Assembly (NCBI RefSeq): GCF_004770995.1
Contig: NZ_RQHW01000042.1
Location: 206,658-270,657, forward strand
Direction: 5' to 3'
DNA from: Leptospira idonii
GTDB taxonomy: Bacteria > Spirochaetota > Leptospiria > Leptospirales > Leptospiraceae
Length of the DNA: 64,000 nucleotides
In this document: positions 62,744 to 64,000 of the stretch, one piece after another
How positions within the stretch are numbered: the stretch's first letter is position 1
Layout: each line of letters starts with the position of its first letter
The notes under the pieces: generated by a model
What the model was told of the DNA's origin: nothing
Seen by the model: only the letters and a program-made list of their open reading frames with translations
Database searches by the model: none
Translations under genes and position numbers: made by a program

Positions 62744-63895
62744 ATGCGGCTCATCGAAACCATCGCTCCCATTTTCTTCGTTTTGATTTTGGTAGAACTT
62801 GTTTATTGCTACCGCAATCGGCTTTCCTTTTATCGGCTGAGAGATTCGATTGCGGATCTCAGCTTGGGAACCCTCAGTAGAATCGCAGACGGTTTCATTC
62901 TGATCGGAATGGTTCTGGTCTATCATTTTCTAGCAACCCATCTTTCTTTTTCTGAGTATCTCCCTTCTTTTCTCTGGAGAGAAAGCTCGTTTATCAGTTG
63001 GATATTACTCTTTTTTCTGATCGATTTTTTGTTTTATTGGGCGCATAGGTTTTCCCATGAAATCAATTTGTTTTGGGCTTCCCATGTAGTGCATCATTCC
63101 AGTGAAGAGTTCAATCTTTCCGTAGCTCTCCGACAATCCTTTGTTCGAAATCTATTCATCGGAATATTTTATTTACCGCTAGCTTTATTCGGGTTTTCCG
63201 TGGAGGCATATCTCATCACGGATGCATTGAATCGAACCTATCAATTTTGGGTGCACACTCGAACTATTGACAGATTTCCTTCTTGGTTTGAATTTATATT
63301 CGTAACTCCTTCGCATCATAGGGTTCATCATGCGATGAATCCTCGTTATATCGATAAAAACTACGGAGGAGTGTTTATCTTTTGGGACAGATTGTTTGGA
63401 ACCTTCGAACTTGAATCGGAGGAGCCGGTGTACGGAGTGGTGAAGCCTCTTCGGACCTTCCAACCGATTTGGGCCGAGGTTCATGTTTTTTCCGATCTGA
63501 TTAGAGACTTCCGTCTTACAAAGAATAAATGGGAGGGGTTCTTGGGATTTTTTAAACCTCCAGGATATCGACCTTCCGATTTGGAACCTTATCCCAAGCC
63601 GAAGTATGTCAGCCCTTATAGTTTTCAGAAATACAACCCGGATTCTAAAAGAAACAACGGTTACCTTGCGTATTTTCTGGTTCAATTCGTTTTATCAGCA
63701 TCTCTGTCTTTAGCTTTCATTAAAACCTATGCGCAGTGGAGCGTTGCGGAAATATTTACGTTTAGTTATGTGTTGGTATTTTCTTTTTATTCTTTAGGAA
63801 AAGGACTCGATCATCAATTTGATGTTTGGCGATATGAGATCGGGAAATGGCTACTTTTGTTATTGTTGGGAATGTATTTGGCAGTCCCAGGCTGA
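62744..63895 (+). CDS. Fatty acid hydroxylase / sterol desaturase superfamily protein (2)
   Basis: A 383-residue di-iron membrane oxygenase. Histidine clusters: FYWAHRFSHEINLFWASHVV, then HHSSEEFNLSVALRQSF, and TPSHHRVHHAMNPRYIDKNY followed by GGVFIFWDRLFGTF. This longer form with an extra C-terminal pair of helices (YFLVQFVLSASLSLAFIK, FSYVLVFSFYSLGKGL) resembles the alkylglycerol monooxygenase/C-5 desaturase-like branch, suggesting a lipid substrate. AGAGACATAATCC follows the TGA immediately. Confidence 0.88.
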   Translation: MRLIETIAPIFFVLILVELVYCYRNRLSFYRLRDSIADLSLGTLSRIADGFILIGMVLVYHFLATHLSFSEYLPSFLWRESSFISWILLFFLIDFLFYWAHRFSHEINLFWASHVVHHSSEEFNLSVALRQSFVRNLFIGIFYLPLALFGFSVEAYLITDALNRTYQFWVHTRTIDRFPSWFEFIFVTPSHHRVHHAMNPRYIDKNYGGVFIFWDRLFGTFELESEEPVYGVVKPLRTFQPIWAEVHVFSDLIRDFRLTKNKWEGFLGFFKPPGYRPSDLEPYPKPKYVSPYSFQKYNPDSKRNNGYLAYFLVQFVLSASLSLAFIKTYAQWSVAEIFTFSYVLVFSFYSLGKGLDHQFDVWRYEIGKWLLLLLLGMYLAVPG

Positions 63896-63898
63896 AGA

Positions 63899-63939
63899 GA
63901 CATAATCCCCTGTGGAAGGAGTTTGGAGTTCCTACCAAA
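63899..63939 (+). promoter_or_regulatory. Motif block upstream of the last gene
   Basis: GACATAAT (63899-63906) lies 3 bases after a stop codon, and an imperfect dyad TTTGGAGTTCCTACCAAA (63922-63939) follows. The dyad centre GGAGTTCCTAC is shared with the perfect dyad upstream of fliE at 53073. Confidence 0.4.
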
Positions 63940-63956
63940 AAACGGACATTAAAAAG

Positions 63957-63970
63957 CTCCTTTTTAGGAG
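63957..63970 (+). promoter_or_regulatory. Hairpin occluding a ribosome-binding site
   Basis: CTCCT-TTTT-AGGAG forms a 5-bp stem whose 3' arm is the AGGAG ribosome site of the gene starting at 63977, 6 bases before its ATG. This could lower translation until melted or bound. Confidence 0.45.
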
Positions 63971-63976
63971 ACAAAA

Positions 63977-64000
63977 ATGTCGAAGAAAATCAAATATTAT
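63977..64000 (+). CDS. Start of an unidentified gene, cut by the window end
   Basis: ATG with AGGAG 6 bases upstream opens a frame reading MSKKIKYY up to the last base. Only eight codons are visible, so no product can be named. The clear ribosome site and leader make a real start likely. Confidence 0.55.

Overview
The window reads as chromosomal DNA of a saprophyte-type Leptospira or close relative. The pointers are spirochaete-style FliF, FliE, FlgB and FlgC; many lipoproteins with short lipoboxes; several class III nucleotidyl cyclases; FecR and LamG surface proteins; an Mla-type ABC system; and moderate-to-low G+C. This is inference from gene content, not a database match. Coding density is high on both strands. 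I see no rRNA, no convincing tRNA, no insertion sequence, no phage and no CRISPR array.

Layout. 1-613: 5' part of ilvC (minus). 791-10496: a probable four-gene operon with a LamG lipoprotein, a Cache-HAMP adenylate cyclase, a FecR protein with Ig/FN3-like repeats and an exported FN3-like membrane protein. 10535-13043: a MASE1-SpoIIE phosphatase and a glutathione S-transferase-like protein. 13188-16874: a sulfur nanocompartment locus, with serine O-acetyltransferase (plus) facing a cysteine desulfurase that has a long N-terminal tail and a family 2A (SrpI-like) encapsulin (minus). 17215-22740: an ABC-F ATPase and a six-PAS hybrid histidine kinase. 22915-30706: a CHAT-like exported protein, a CNNM/CorC protein, split CoaC and CoaB, DUF486, a sirtuin and BioF. 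30842-34166: cytochrome c maturation genes ccmE-ccmF-ccmH. 34422-40443: a DUF218 protein, a small unknown, an NAPE-PLD-like lipoprotein, an NhaD-type antiporter, a DUF368 lipid-carrier transporter and a WecA/MraY-type transferase. 40522-44081: dapA-dapB-cdaA-cdaR. 44065-48121: an alpha/beta hydrolase, a DUF4332 protein and a second adenylate cyclase. 48161-55550: fliF, fliE and flgC-flgB on the minus strand, interrupted by plus-strand cassettes (metallo-hydrolase plus DUF4430 lipoprotein; Spy-like protein plus ECF sigma plus membrane protein). 55566-57632: a fatty acid hydroxylase and a 7TM AraC regulator. 57722-63895: an Mla-type lipid transport operon (STAS-MlaE, MlaF, MlaD, PqiC-like lipoprotein), another lipoprotein, a GNAT enzyme and a second hydroxylase. 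The window ends eight codons into a new gene.

Systems. The most distinctive locus is the encapsulin shell, its tailed cysteine desulfurase and the serine acetyltransferase, which together would couple O-acetylserine/cysteine supply to cysteine desulfuration inside a protein cage. Signalling is prominent: two predicted adenylate cyclases, c-di-AMP synthesis, an ECF sigma locus, a large hybrid kinase and a SpoIIE phosphatase. An intergenic repeat of about 70 bp (14171-14242, 30782-30845, 34348-34420) and a recurring GACATAAT motif, often just after stop codons, are not explained by the genes.
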